Part shown: one piece after another, positions 1 to 12,253 of the stretch | Layout of the letters: every line of letters begins with the position of its first letter | Numbering within the stretch: position 1 is the first letter of the stretch | Source of the DNA: Taeniopygia guttata | Lineage: Eukaryota > Chordata > Aves > Passeriformes > Estrildidae | Assembly: GCF_048771995.1 (NCBI RefSeq) | Contig: NC_133063.1 | Coordinates: 30,037,810 to 30,101,809 of the forward strand | Direction of reading: 5' to 3' | Length of the DNA stretch: 64,000 nt | The notes under the pieces: model-generated | What the model was told of the DNA's origin: nothing | Databases searched by the model: none | What the model saw: only the letters and a program-made list of their open reading frames with translations | Program-made: the position numbers and the translations under genes

Positions 1-2460
1 AAGTTAACTACCTGGTGTTTGGACATAAAATTTTTTCCCCTAAAATCATGGAAAAGAAGAAGAAGAATAAATAGAATTTTCTGTTAAAGAAAAAGCTTTA
101 AATGGTTTAACAACACAAGAGCAGCCTTTAGCTGCTAGAACCTAGGGATGTGAAAACAGGAAGAGTTTTGATTTCCTAACAGGAGAGAATGAGATCTATT
201 TTAAAAATGCCTGGAGGGTAAAGAGCTGCTAGCCAGATGCAAACGATGTATTTCAAGTGCTGCATGATCAACTAAACTCATGTGACCAATTTAGGGTCTC
301 TATTTCTATTTTTTATCATGAGGAATTTTCACAGTAGCCAATTCATTGTGCCTGTAGCCTCCAAATGCCTCTATGACACTAGATAGTTATTTTCAGATTA
401 AAGGATTCTCAGTCTGAGCCACTGGGGCTTGAAGGAAAATTCTTCCATTTGACTGCTAATGCTGTGAAAATGGGAGCTAAATGGGTTGTGGATGTCTAGA
501 TTTCCTAAATGAAATTTGTTTCCAACTAGAAACCACATGGAAAAATTATTTCCTATAATGTTATAAAAAAGAAACAAGGGAAGAAAAACTTATCAATAAG
601 TGATACAAAGTTCACATTTCATAAATAAGAAAATGGCAATTTATGAAAATCAATTCAATCAGCTCCCTCCTATTTTTAATAATGCTCATTTCCATCCCTT
701 ATAAAAGTAGCTCAGACATTTTGCATTATCATGTTTTAATGCTTAAACCATGATTTCTTATTTTGTTGAGAAAGTTGTTTCACTGGACATTAGAAACATT
801 GAATGCATTTCTGTTCTTAACAATTCAAATAGATTGCTTACATAGATAAAGACACTCACAAGTAGATTCATTCTATCCATTTTGTTTCTGTTTGGATGGG
901 ATGATTTCTATCTCTCCCTCCTTTTTCTCTCCTTTTACTCTCTCTGTTTTCCCATTAACTTTTTAAAGATATAGGCAACTAGTCTGAAAGATTTTGATCT
1001 TTCCATGGATGAAGTAAAATGCAAAAACTCCTTTTGAGTTTCGCTAAAGTTATCTGCTTGCTGGAAAATTGAACTAGCTGTTATTTTTGTATGAACGGTC
1101 TAGAAACTCTGTGTTGATTTAAAGTACAAATATTTACAAATTTTTTAAATAGCCACTTTGAGAGTATCTAAGGGAACAGAGGCTGGTGCTTGAACGTTGG
1201 AAGTCAGGTGTCTAATAGAATTGTCTTCTATTTCAAGAAAGAAAATGTGGTAAAGACCTAGTCTAAAGATAAACTTTAAATGGACTGCAACAAAATGCAA
1301 ACAGTCCTATATTTTGTGAAAAACACATTGTCTTCTTGAGATTACATTTTTATTTCAAAATGTAGCATGAAACAACATTTTATGGCCATACTGTAAATCA
1401 TGAGAAGAGGAAATGTCCCAGGGGAGAAAAAGAACTCTTACACAACAACGGCACAAACAGAATTGGCAGTCATTTTTTGTAGTTATAGTGAGCATCTGGA
1501 ATTCATATCTTTATTATTGAAAGTTGCCAAGATCTAAGACTAGAATGTAGGAGGGGTTTGACTTCTATCAGGAAATAATAGAACAAATATTAAAGAAACA
1601 TGATCAAGCAACATCAAAGAGTTCTACATAGTTTACAAATGTTTTATTTCTGCTTGTACAACTGTTCATTGCTGTAATGCAGTTTAACTGCAAACATTGA
1701 ACTCTTAATTACAGGACAATAATTGTCAGATGTACTCAAGTATCACACATCCTCATCAATATCACTAGAAGTTATCATTAGCAGATATTATAAATAAAGT
1801 TACTTATTTTCTTTTTGTGGTAAACACTTCAAATTTTAAATATGGAGGATATAATTGAATAAGATTGTCTTGTATAATACAGAAAAATATGGTATAAGGT
1901 TAAATAATATTACAGTACATAAATTTTCTTCTTAGAAGAAGGCTACACCAAGGGACAGACTATATGAGCAAGAATTCTCATCTTCATTATCCTGCCACAT
2001 CGTTTGTAAACTAAATAATCTAAATGCAATGGAGAGGGTCCTAAAATTTATCTCAACTTACAAACAGAATAAAACCCCCACACCTAAAGATTACTTTTGC
2101 ATGTTCTCAAATGTTTTCTTGAGTTACTATTATTGCAGACATAACATAAAGATACAACTATAATCTGGATTATAATCTGCTGTGACATTTGAACCTAGTA
2201 TTTCTATTTGGTCTCATCTTGATATCTTGGTATCAGAAGGAAGAAAGAGCTTGGTGGAAGATTCTAATTACCCAAGCAAGCCATCAAAAAAAAAAAAAAT
2301 AAATAACCAAACAAACAAAAACAAAAACCCCTACAACATTTTATGCTGATTATGTATTTTGAGACAATTTTTGAAAATGTCTTATTTGCTCCTCTTAATA
2401 ACTTTCTCCATTTTTCTAAGAAATGTTGAAAATCAACAGACTAGATTACAAGCTAGGAAA
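1..2460. other. AT-rich stretch, no gene recognised
   Basis: I see no convincing exon or named repeat here. There is a short pyrimidine-rich tract near 909-960 and an A-rich CAAA-type simple repeat near 2285-2330. If the minus-strand gene model is right, this lies downstream of its 3' end. Confidence 0.5.
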
Positions 2461-2473
2461 AAGCCCTCAAAAT

Positions 2474-2703
2474 TTATTGTTGGTTTTGTTTCTGCTTTGA
2501 GATAAGCAGGTGCCTGTGATCTTGTGACCTTCTAATGGTACTGTGTTCATAGATAGAAAACATCAATGATGAAATTTCACAATTTTTTTCTGGGTGATCA
2601 CAGCTGTGATTCTGACAAAGAAGATGAAGACAAATAAAGCTAAGCACATAATTCATAATATCAAATTTGTTCATGTATGCTTGAGGAGATTCCCATGAGC
2701 TAA
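2474..2703 (-). CDS. candidate terminal exon of an unrecognised minus-strand gene
   Basis: On the minus strand a strong acceptor (pyrimidine run ending CTCTCTTTTAG) sits just before position 2703. The frame that follows stays open for about 75 codons to a TAA at 2476-2474. The product includes SSWESPQAYMNKF and YVLSFICLHLLCQNH, is leucine- and cysteine-rich, and looks helical. The hexamer AATAAA (2478-2473 on this strand) overlaps the stop codon, as could happen in a last exon with a very short 3' UTR. Two weak internal donors, GTACCA near 2541 and GTCACA near 2528, would instead make this an internal exon. The first two bases complete a codon, so the previous exon must leave one base, but the nearest good upstream cassette (7850-7936) leaves none. 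I do not recognise the protein. A chance open frame is a real alternative. Confidence 0.33.
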
Positions 2704-3042
2704 CTAAAAGAGAGGCACATACATATGTTTTCTGGAGCACCCTCTTTTCTCATTCTTGCATGCAGCTTTTTGCCAGCAAGTAATTTCATTGAATTCAGCA
2801 AAGGTGATTTATAGTTTAAAATCTTTAACTGAGTTGGATTAATGCAAGTAAGGAATAATATTGACATAGTACTTCATACAACCTCAACTGTGTATTTCAG
2901 GAGAGAAAAAAAATAAGCATTTCTGCTATGACAAGGGGTTTTTGAACATTTCTCCATTGGTTTTCCTAATCTGTGGAGAAATTTTCCTAATTTGTGGGGA
3001 GAGACCTAAGTTATTCCTAACTTGAAATGTGTATACTGAGAG
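2704..3042. other. no gene or repeat recognised
   Basis: AT-rich sequence between the candidate terminal exon and a CR1 copy. Nothing specific is visible. Confidence 0.4.
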
Positions 3043-3685
3043 TCACAAAATCACAGAATATGCTGAGTTGGAAGAGACCCACAAGGATAATCAAGTTCAA
3101 CTCCTGGCCTGCACAGCAGAGCCCCAAGAGTCACCCCATGTGCCCAAGAGCATTGCCCAAACAGTTCCTGAGCTCTGTCAGAGGCTGGTGCTGTGACCAC
3201 TTCCCTGGGGAGCCTCTTCAGTGCCCAAAAAATTCTGGGTGAAGAACCTTTTCATATCCAAACTAAACCTCTCCTGGCACAACTTCAGGCCATTCCCTTG
3301 GGTCCTGTCACTGTCACCAGAGAGAGGAGATCAGTGCCTGCCCCTCATCTTCCCCTCCTGAGAGTTGTGACTGCAGTGAAGTCTCCCCTCAGTCTCCTCC
3401 AGGCTGAGCAGACCAAGTGACCTCAGCCACTCCTCACACGGCTTCCCCTCAAGGCCCTTCACCATCCTCATGGCCCTCCTCTGGACACTCTCTAACAGCT
3501 CAATGTCTTTTTTGTGTTGTGGTACCCAAAACTGCCCCCAGCACTCGAGGTGAGGCTGCCCAAGTGCAGGGCAGAGCAGAGGGGACAATCCCCTCCCTTG
3601 CCCAGCTGGTGATGCTGTGCCTGATGCCCCAAGGGTGGACCTCCTGGCTGCCAGGGCACTGCTGACTCATGTCCACTTTATCATT
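3043..3685 (-). mobile_element. CR1 LINE, 5'-truncated 3' portion
   Basis: The plus strand opens with the reverse of a CR1 3' tail (TCACAAAATCACAGAATATG) and continues with GAGTTGGAAGAGACCCACAAGG, typical of CR1 copies read backwards. Minus-strand translation gives a run like the CR1 reverse transcriptase C-terminus, for example QHKKDIELLESVQRRAMRM followed by EEWLRSLGLLSLEE. The copy is far shorter than a full CR1 of about 4.5 kb and has no intact frame. That fits 5' truncation during reverse transcription, the usual fate of CR1. The left end is a true 3' end and the right end is the truncation point. Confidence 0.87.
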
Positions 3686-5141
3686 GGCCAGATTAAATTT
3701 GGATCAAAGGATTTATTATAAATTTTCAATCCTCAAAACAAGGTACTCACAGGAAAAAGAAATTTAAAAATCAGTATTATTATAATAGTGGTGCAAAAAA
3801 GAATAATCTGCATTTTACAACCCTCAGCATCTGGAATTCACGTGTTTACTCCTAGGCCAGTAGGAGAGTGTACACATTATTGTATCCAGTTGCTGGCTTT
3901 TTTCCCCCTTACGAAACTGACTACTCCTCACACAAAAGAAAAAAAACCCAAACAAAACAAAGCAAAACAAAACAAAAGTATTAAGTCCAAATTACATAAT
4001 TAAAATCGAGCATCCTCTTTGGAAAATCCTGATTTAAAGACTTCAATTACTTCTGCATTTACTCTTTGCTTCTTTTTTCCTTTCTGTCTTTTTCATTTCC
4101 CCTCATTCTACCAAGGCTGTTAAAGAGACCCAGGCCAGAATCTACACCCCTAAGCAAATACACACTCTGTCACAGAGGAGCACTGTAAAACTATAATAAT
4201 CTATGAAGACACAATGCACATCATTAGGTGTAAGCTGCTGTTCTGCAGACTTTCCATTGCTAAGACTTCCAAGGGTAAGGAGAAATCTTTCACAGCTATT
4301 TCAACCATTAGCTGAGAGCTATGTTCCTGTTTCTCCTAAAAATAATTGCTGTAATTTTTTCGTTGTTCTTGAAATAAGAGCTCCACAGACACAGGAGGAT
4401 GAAAAGTGTTCATGTAAGCAGAATACACAACTAAAGGAGCACATTAATGTTACACAGAAGAAGAAACATTAACATAATTTCCAGAAACTGAAAATGCTAA
4501 TCAGTTTTAGTAATAGCCTCAAGCAAATCAGCTTTTAAGGGAAATATAAAAGTATACTATTAGTTTTGTGATAATTAAATGCTATTTCTAATGATATCTG
4601 TGGTAGCTGGAGGCACACATCTACCAGTGTAAGTATTATTTGAAAATAGTAATGAATATATAAAGCATAAACTATGTTTTGCAAAATTGTTGTAGAAAAT
4701 TAGGTTATTTCTTTTATTTGCTTAGAGTCTTCCTGAGAGTAATTTGGGTAGAACATATGGTATTAGTCTTCATTCACTTTCTCTGCTGTGATTCTAAAGA
4801 GCAGAATTATCTCTGATTAATAGTTGCATAAAAGCTAGATGTTACAGTGCTGCAAATGCAAGTGACTAAAGCTGAAACCAAACCTGGCTGAAGGAAACAC
4901 TGCAGTCAATGCAATGGAGGATGTCAAAGGAGATATGATCACTCTGAGTAGTTTTATACTGTTTTAATATACCTGTTGGCTCCAGGAAGCTATTAACACT
5001 GTGTACTAAACTACACAGACTAGTAGAACCTGCTGAGTTTGTTGAGTTACTCCTGGGACTCCTGGGACTGGGTCAGATTTCTGTGGCAAGAACATTCATT
5101 ATTTCTAACAGTAGAATGTGATCTTATGGCAAGCACCCGCC
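3686..5141. other. AT-rich stretch with an A-rich simple repeat and a weak mini-exon candidate
   Basis: An A-rich AAAAC-type tract lies near 3938-3978. On the minus strand, 4454-4487 is a 34-bp segment with a fair acceptor (GATTAGCATTTTCAG) and a modest donor (TGT|GTAACA). It is open in the phase that would bridge the cassettes at 7850-7936 and 2474-2703, but both sites are only average. Nothing else is recognised. Confidence 0.35.
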
Positions 5142-6174
5142 TGTGGCAGGCTGATGTTGACTGGATGCCAGGCAACCACCCAAGCTGCTCTATCACTATC
5201 CTCTACCACTGGACAGGGGAGAGAAAATATAGCAAAGGATGCGTTAGTTGAGATAAGCACCTGGGGAGATCCAAATACCTTTATGGGCAAAACAGACTTG
5301 AATTAGAGATATTAATTGATTTTATTACAAAAAAAAAAAATCAGAGAAGGATAATAAGAAATAAGATCAAATCTTTAAAACATTTTCCTCACACCCTCTA
5401 ACTATCCCAGCTCTACTTTGTCCTCTCTGGTTGGCAGGGAGACAGGGAATGGGATTATGGTCAGTTTGTTGTTCCTACCACTGTTCAGGGAGAGGAGTCC
5501 TTCCCTGGCTCCAGTTTTGGCATCCCTCCTGTGGGAGGCAGGTCTCCATGAACTGCTTCAAGCTGTGTCCCTTTTCCACCAGGTGCAGTCCTTCAGGAAA
5601 CAGGTTGCTCCAGTGTGGGTTCCCCACAGGGTCATAATTCCTACCAGGAAGCCTGCTCCAGTGTTGGTTTCTCTCCACAGGTATGCAGGTCTTACCTGGA
5701 CCACAGTGCAGGATTCTCACTGGTCAGGCACCCACCTGCTCCCATTTGGGGCTCCTCCCCATACTGTAGGGGGATCTCTGCATCCCTGTTACCTCCATGG
5801 GCTGCAGGGGGGGCAGCTGCCTCTCCATGAGCTGCACCACGGGCTGCAGGATAATCTGAGCTTTGGCCCCTGGATCATCTCCTGCCCTCCTTCTCCACCA
5901 GCCCTGGTGTCTGCAGAATTTTTCCTCTCACATATTCTCACCCTGATCTTCACAATAACCACATCTTCACAATAACCTTTTTTTCCTTATTAAATATGTT
6001 ACAACAGAGGCTTTATTTTCATTCCTGATTTCACCAGTCTTGGCCAGCAGTGGGCCTGCCATAGAGCTGGATGGTATTGGTTCTAAGACACAGGGGAAGC
6101 TTCTGGCAGCCTCTCACAGAAGCAACCCCTGTAGCAATCCCACTACTAAAACTTGGCCACTCAAACCCAGTACA
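5142..6174 (-). mobile_element. ERVL-like solo LTR
   Basis: The left edge TGTGGCAGG...GACTGGATGCCAGGCAACC and right edge CCACTCAAACCCAGTACA match, in reverse, the two ends of a very common avian ERVL-type LTR. Internal blocks also match: CTGGACAGGGGAGAGAAAATATA, GGGCAAAACAGACTTGAAT and TTTAAATATGTTA-like. There is no internal gag or pol on either side, so this is a solo LTR of about 1.03 kb. I find no clear target-site duplication, which suggests age. A 185-residue open frame on the plus strand is an accident of this GC-richer sequence. Confidence 0.8.
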
Positions 6175-6217
6175 GAGATTAACATTGGATGAATATGGGA
6201 CGGACACTGACATAGTT

Positions 6218-6252
6218 AATAAAAAAAAAAAATAAATAAAAAAAAAAAAAGA
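6218..6252. repeat. A-rich low-complexity tract
   Basis: Almost pure A with a few T interruptions, just outside the 5' end of the minus-strand LTR. Confidence 0.85.
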
Positions 6253-6316
6253 GGAAAAAAGAAATCTTATTTCTTCCTGTGTCATTATCCAAATCACAGC
6301 CGCATTACCCATTTCG

Positions 6317-6767
6317 TGATTCTGATCCCTTAAGTCTTAGCTTTCATATTTTTTGGATTCTGTACTGCCTTAGTGTGTAACTCTGAGTTTCATATAAAGT
6401 GTTAGCAAGTTCTCTTCACAGTTTAGTTAGACAAAACAATCCTTTTCCAGCCTGAGAGCCAAGGACACCATTGCAACTTTAGGCTCAATAAGTGTAAACA
6501 ACAGTGAATTGAGGAGAGCAATCTGGCAGGATTGCTGTAGCTCTCAATTCAATATGAATTTCTAGACAGTGAATGGTGTTTACTGTCAATACAGAGAGAG
6601 CATCTTCATAACCTGAAGATGTAATTGGACAATTGACCCTAATATGTAAATGAACCAAAATTTATAGTACTGCCCAAGGTGTATCCTTTCAAGGCCTTTT
6701 AATAAATACCTACTTTATTCCTTTAACACTGCCTAGCCTCTATTCCAGATAGACTCTCTTAGCATCA
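6317..6767 (+). mobile_element. ERV solo LTR, family shared with 46497-46915
   Basis: Shared blocks with the copy at 46497 include ATTCTGTACTGCCTTAGTGTGTAA, GTAAACAACAGTGAATTGA, GGACAATTGACCCTAATATG and CTTTTAATAAATACCTACTTTA. AATAAA is at 6701-6706 and the element ends AGCATCA. The TATA box seen in the sister copy is degraded here. This copy carries about 75 extra bases in its middle, including a 55-bp block that recurs exactly at 8457-8511. The 5' boundary is approximate. Confidence 0.75.
6550..6604 (+). repeat. 55-bp exact direct repeat, copy 1
   Basis: Identical over 55 bases to 8457-8511 in the same orientation, 1.9 kb away. This copy sits inside the LTR, at a place where the sister LTR at 46497 has no matching sequence. 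The block contains an imperfect hairpin (GACAGTGAA / TTTACTGTC). Confidence 0.95.
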
Positions 6768-7849
6768 GTTCCCCAGTTAAAAACTCCATGTCAATAATTT
6801 CAAAAGTCAAGCCTGCCGTATGTGTGATCTTTAAAAAATAATGAAAATAGGAACTATGCTACATTCTCCTGCACTGAGCATGGAAAGAAAGGAGACAAGA
6901 AGGACATTAGGACATTTTTTTTCAGAGACCTGAATGAACTTATTTGATCAACATGTCAAACATCAAAAATACCAAAGATGTCAACTTAATGGGAAAATTC
7001 AATATGTGACTAAAAGGAAGATCAGCAGCAGGTCAAGTATTTCTGTATATCCTTCAGCTGAAGAAAGAATTTAAATAACCCATTTTTTAATAAACACCAA
7101 AGAATTAAATTAATAATTCTCTCTAAGAAAGACAAAAAGCCACCAGCTGTATCTTATATTCACTTGATGGCATCTTGTTGAAAATGTGATTCTTCAGCAG
7201 CCTAAGCTAAATGACTGAGGAGCATGAATACGACACAGAGTTGCAGTAGTGTCTTTGAGCTATTAGTATGGAGACAAAAGCTTTTCTAATGAGCAACCAA
7301 ATCTAGTCAAATAACTTAAACTAAGGCTTTCAGCAGCAGAAGATAAAGAGGTCAGTTTTGCTATGAACCCTATGACTAACATTATAAAAAATAATTTGTA
7401 ATATTGCCATCTGTAGTGAACACTGTAAAATCTGTAAAATTACCTTTATACAAATGAAAACGAACAAGCAAACAATCCCACTCCCACAGCAATTAAAACA
7501 AACAAACAAAAAAATTAGCTCAATAAAGAAAAATCAATTCTGAGTTCTCATACTATTTTCTTAACAGAACAACCTATGGGATGTCCATGTCCATGTTTGA
7601 TAAAGTTAGTTAGGTCAGTGTCCTCACAATTTCTTGTCCCGTTGTCTTTAACAAATGAATCAGCAAGCAAACAAACAAAATTAGAAATTAATGTAATTCT
7701 GTCCTCCAGTTATGCTGCTCTCAGATAAAGCAAGAAGCTTGATCTGGATATCTTTTTTTTTTATGTGGAAATTACATTAACTTAATGAGCTTGAAACCCT
7801 CAAGTATCTTTCTAGAGAATTGTGAGGAGCTGTATGTTAAACACTTTAC
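6768..7849. other. AT-rich stretch; several pyrimidine tracts on the minus strand
   Basis: Three minus-strand pyrimidine runs ending in AG (near 6875, 7022 and 7064) look like acceptors. The frame starting near 7124, after CTTTCTTAG, is open for about 32 codons to a TGA and could be an alternative last exon, but its phase does not follow from 7850-7936. CAAA-type simple sequence occurs near 7495-7515 and 7665-7680. Confidence 0.35.
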
Positions 7850-7936
7850 CTTGAGGCTGAAACAATCAATGAATATTGGCTTCAATAACCTTGTTTGTAA
7901 GAGGGTAAAGGAGTCATTATGAGCAGTGGAAAAACA
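7850..7936 (-). CDS. candidate internal exon, unrecognised minus-strand gene
   Basis: The minus strand has an acceptor (GCATATCTATCACTTCAG), 87 open bases, and a donor CTCAAG|GTAAAGTG. The cassette starts and ends on a codon boundary and encodes 29 residues including HNDSFTLLQTRLLKPIFIDC. This phase follows directly from the candidate exon at 12171-12253, which also ends on a codon boundary. A shorter form using an acceptor near 7889 is possible. I do not recognise the protein. Either splice site alone is ordinary; the agreement with its neighbour is the main support. Confidence 0.35.
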
Positions 7937-8456
7937 CTGAAGTGATAGATATGCCCTCACCAGGTAAAGTTTAAAGGTGGAAAGCTATCAAAAAGTTTTG
8001 TCACCTTAATCATATATCTATCAGATGACAGCTGTTTGTACAAGGGCTTGACAAAATACACCACGAGATGCAGCATGTCTTTTGGCTGATTAGCAGGCAG
8101 AGTTTGGAAAGAGCAAAGCAGAAATCTTTAAACTAAATAAAATATCTACATCATGTCAGTAGTATGTGGGGTATAAGGGTGTGAAACATTGCCATACTAT
8201 TGATATATATAAAGCTTTTAAATGGGTTTCATCTGCACCATCTGTGTGCCATAGTGTGCATGATATGGCAAATACCATTTATAACAATGAAATTGCTCTT
8301 TTAGGTAGTAAAGAAACAATCATCACAGAACAGCTGTGCGAGGCCAACCATACAGCTAGAATGGAAGACACCAAAATGCCACTGCAGATGCTAAGTGGTG
8401 AGCCATAGGAATGCATAAGGTAGATGGGCAGGGATACACAGGAACACAAGCTTAAG

Positions 8457-8511
8457 CAATATGAATTTCTAGACAGTGAATGGTGTTTACTGTCAATACA
8501 GAGAGAGCATC
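8457..8511 (+). repeat. 55-bp exact direct repeat, copy 2
   Basis: Identical to 6550-6604. Here it lies in sequence not recognised as a retroelement, so this may be the source copy. Confidence 0.95.
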
Positions 8512-11500
8512 AAAACACAGTAGTCTGAGTGTGAGTCTTGGTTTGAGATGATGAATTCACTCATTGCAAGAAAAATACTGTTTCCAAAACAGCAATGAGG
8601 TTAGTGTGAAGATGCTCTAGTCTGGGTAGCAGACACTTCTCTTAAATTCTGCCATCAAGCTTTATATCAGAATCACTATATTATACTTATTTTTGTGTGG
8701 CAAGACACTACTCTCAACAAGTAAATTGTAGTTTACAGGGTTTTAATGTCTTATTTCATGTGGTGTCAAAAACATACATCTGAAATGTAACTAACTATTC
8801 TTATTCCTATCAAGTTCTGTGAAAATGAAAATCTCTGAACATATGGTTTGTTTTGGGTCCTTAGAGAGCTACAGTCTTATTTTCCGTATGGTGCAAGTGC
8901 TCCAAAGTTAGCCACAATCCTTTTAAAAACAAATGATTTTACAAGCCTTGCAGACTATTAGAAAGCAAGAGCAATTATCAAAAACAAGCAATTTTTCATT
9001 TTCTTCTTAAAAGACATATGATGTTTTAATGAAGTCTTTAAAAATTATAGGAAGTATACTGTCTCAAAAGCAAGGTATCATTAAGCACAGCCCTTTATGA
9101 ACTTTGTTTTGTTTCAGCTCATTAGAAAACAGGTTGTCATAGCAGCTGAAGTCTTTGATCATATTTTTCTTTCAACAAATTGTGAGCTCCACAGTTTTTC
9201 CTTGTTATGCTCTCCTACTAAAAGCCAGATCACCACACATTTATAAATCAGTTATGTTTAAATTTATACAGAATATTATTGATGTTAAAAGAGAGGCTGA
9301 AACTGTTAACATGAGCTGCTTATGAGAACAGAAAGTATCCTGGCATCATGGAAAAGAAAAAGGTCTCTGATGTGAAAACAGCCTAGTATCATAAAGCCAT
9401 CAAGCAATATTTTATACTCTTTGAAGACAAGGCTGTGGCATCTTAGAAGATGCTATGTTCCAGGCTGATCCATGAAAAACCCCTGGGCAGCAGAGTGTCT
9501 TCTTCTAGGGCTTGCAAAGTAGATATGCATATGCTTCAAATCCAGAAGCCTCCAGTAAGTGGGAAACATTTATTTATCTAGAACTGAACCCCAAATGAAG
9601 TCCAGAAATCTGAATGTTTACAAATTTAAGGGAGAAGATTTATGTTCCCAATAAAGGCTTGGATTCTAATTTCACACTTGGATTTTCTTCTTAAGAAAAC
9701 TCGACTAATCATATTTTTGTGTATAAATTGGAGTTTCCTAAGTACTAAGTCTGGGGAGTTGACACAGAGGCAAATATATTCCTTTAAAATGGTTCATGTC
9801 CTTCAAAATAGTTCAAGATATTCACTTTGCATCTTATTATTTTAGAAAGAATATCAAGCAAAGGAAAATGTTGTTATCAATTCTCCAAACAAACTAAATT
9901 CATTTTCATTGCAGAAATGTATCTAGCGATGATTGGTACAGCACTGATGAGGTTATTACTGTATAAAGCAGAACATGCTGGTTTCAAAAGTCTTTATAAG
10001 CCCCTTGATAAGGGAATATAACATCTACAACATGTTATATTGTAGTCAAAAAACTACTATTGAAGCATGAGTTAATGATTCAAGTGCAAAAGTTTTAGCA
10101 TAAATCTGGAAATTACTGTAGAGTTCTTAAATTCAGTAGTTTGTCCAAATTCTTTGTAACAGCCATATGCCTTGTCTTACACAAATTTTGATCTATTCTC
10201 TCTCACTGGAATAGTACCTGAATAACCTCAAGAATACTTGCTAAAATATCCAGTCCATTCAAAAAAACTATTTGTCTGCTGCATTTTGTTTTAGAAGAGC
10301 AGTCTTCAAAGAGGAGAAGTGCATTGGACCAAAACTAGAAAGATGGTTTACCTGTATTCAGACACTAAAGGAGCCCAAGCTTTAGTTACTTATGTGTGCT
10401 TAGGAGAGAAATTCCTTTGCTTGTTTGCTACATTTTTTTACTGATTACTACAAGAGATTTTACTGAGACAGCATGTTTTAAACCTCCCAGCATTTACACA
10501 GGTATTATCTCAGAGGAAGACATAAAGAGAAGATAACAGACCATCTGTTGGTCCACATTTCTTCTAAGCTAGTACTACTGTTATTGAACCAGTTTTGTCA
10601 GATAGCCAAAATAGTATTTTGAACAGTATTTTGCTTTCCATCACTGCAGCTTCTTTTACAAAATACATTCATCACAAGAGCGGGCCTATATCTTCTCAGC
10701 TTTTTGTCTTCCTCTCAAGTGGTGTGAATTTTTCTCACCAGTAACTGCAGGTGAAAGAGTGTTACCAAATTCATCCTGAACAAATTCAATTTCCAGAACT
10801 GAAAACTGTGGGAATTTGGGGCATAAGTGAAATTTAGAAACTTACTACTTCATAATGTTGTAGAACAAATTATTTTCATCAAAAATTTGTTGTCTTCTTA
10901 GGGTTACTAACAATCCTCACATATCAACACTACAAAGAACTTTCAGTATGTGTTCACTGCAAAACAGGATTATCAGTGCCTGATTTCTGCAGATGATTTT
11001 CCTGCTAGAATTATGGATCCTGACGTCCTTTTACTACCCTGCTCTTTTGCCTTGTCACACGAGACATTGGAGGATTTAAAGCTCCATCCAATGTCCTTCA
11101 TCACCAGCTGGACAAGTGGCATCATGCTGTGGCTGACTTTGAATTAAGCTGGCTTTGAATTAAGCGTCTTTGTTAATGTGCTAGCCAAGCAATAGCTGCC
11201 GAGCTCAGGCTGCAACTTGTCTCTCTCCATGGCAGTCATTTGGATACATTTTCTCTACTTATTAAACAGTTTTATGTTATCTCTCTCTTTTATTTGAGGT
11301 AAACTAAGGATTATTTATTGCAAGTTAGTTGCAGGATCCAAGGTAAACATGCAGCAAGTCATGCAAGTATTTCTATGTTTTACTACCTCAGGAAATCAGA
11401 TTAATTTTATTCTGCCTTGACTACCATTTTTCTGACATGAACTGTTTCATAAAGTACCACTCACACCTGTTCATTATTACTGTATCACTGTATTTCAAAG

Positions 11501-12170
11501 TCTACTATGGAGAAGCATCTTGAGCACAGGAAGATGAAGGGCTTAAAAGCTTTATGACATTGCTAGTCCACAGGTCCCAGTCAGCTATTACAAACTCAAG
11601 ACACATGATTCAGTACAACTGTCTGATTGTTCTATTTGCCTGAAATCATTATAGATCCATAATCATATTTAGAGAAAAATGTTGTCTTCCTAACAAATTA
11701 TTTTCAGCGAGATGTTATAATTTTAGAGGGTGACAAATGTAAAACTTTTCTCCATCAGACTAGTGCAAAATACTTTCATGATAAGAAACAACAAAAATGA
11801 TGTGCAGGTTGTGCACTAAGAAGAAATATCTGTCTGAAGATCATGTTGTTCATTATTCACAATAACTTTGACATTTGTAACTTTGCATGCATTCAAATCC
11901 CATTGCATTTTAAAACATCAGTGGAGATTTGAGAACAAATGTAGCCTGCAGCTAGCTCCAGGGTCCCCACTGTTTTCAGGCCCCATTCATTATAGAGCTG
12001 ACAGCCAAGCATCAAATCTTTTCTTCAGATCTAAACTTTATTAGAATAATACTAAGAGATTAGTTGCAAACTAATCATTTCAGGTGATTGTTTTCATAAA
12101 AGATGCATTCTGTTGTGTACAGATCATGTTGATTTTTCCTGGCCTTCTAAATGGTGCCAGCCCACCTCAC
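8512..12170. other. AT-rich stretch, no gene recognised
   Basis: No named repeat is visible. A 16-bp imperfect tandem duplication lies near 11131-11164 (CTGACTTTGAATTAAG / CTGGCTTTGAATTAAG). On the plus strand 9509-9554 is flanked by TGTCTTCTTCTAG and GTAAGT, a weak exon candidate. Confidence 0.4.
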
Positions 12171-12253
12171 CTCTCTGTCTGCTCCTACAGATGAACTTTT
12201 TTCAGACCATTCCCAGTAACATGGAATAGTGGAAAAAGTGCAGCTGAAGGTAG
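12171..12253 (-). CDS. candidate internal exon, unrecognised minus-strand gene
   Basis: The minus strand shows a very good donor, AGAGAG|GTGAGGTGG, and two nested acceptors ten bases apart (GTCTGATGCTACAG, then CTACCTTCAG). With the outer acceptor the 83-bp cassette takes one base from the previous exon, is open throughout, and ends on a codon boundary. It encodes FSTIPCYWEWSEKSSSVGAD. That phase accepts the single base left by 13551-13693 and feeds 7850-7936. The choice of acceptor was guided by phase, so this junction is weaker evidence than the fixed ones. Local GC is higher than the surroundings. Confidence 0.33.

Noticed and set aside
5418..5975. 185-codon plus-strand open frame
   Set aside because: It lies wholly inside the reverse-oriented ERVL-like LTR. 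Its GC-rich sequence explains the open frame.
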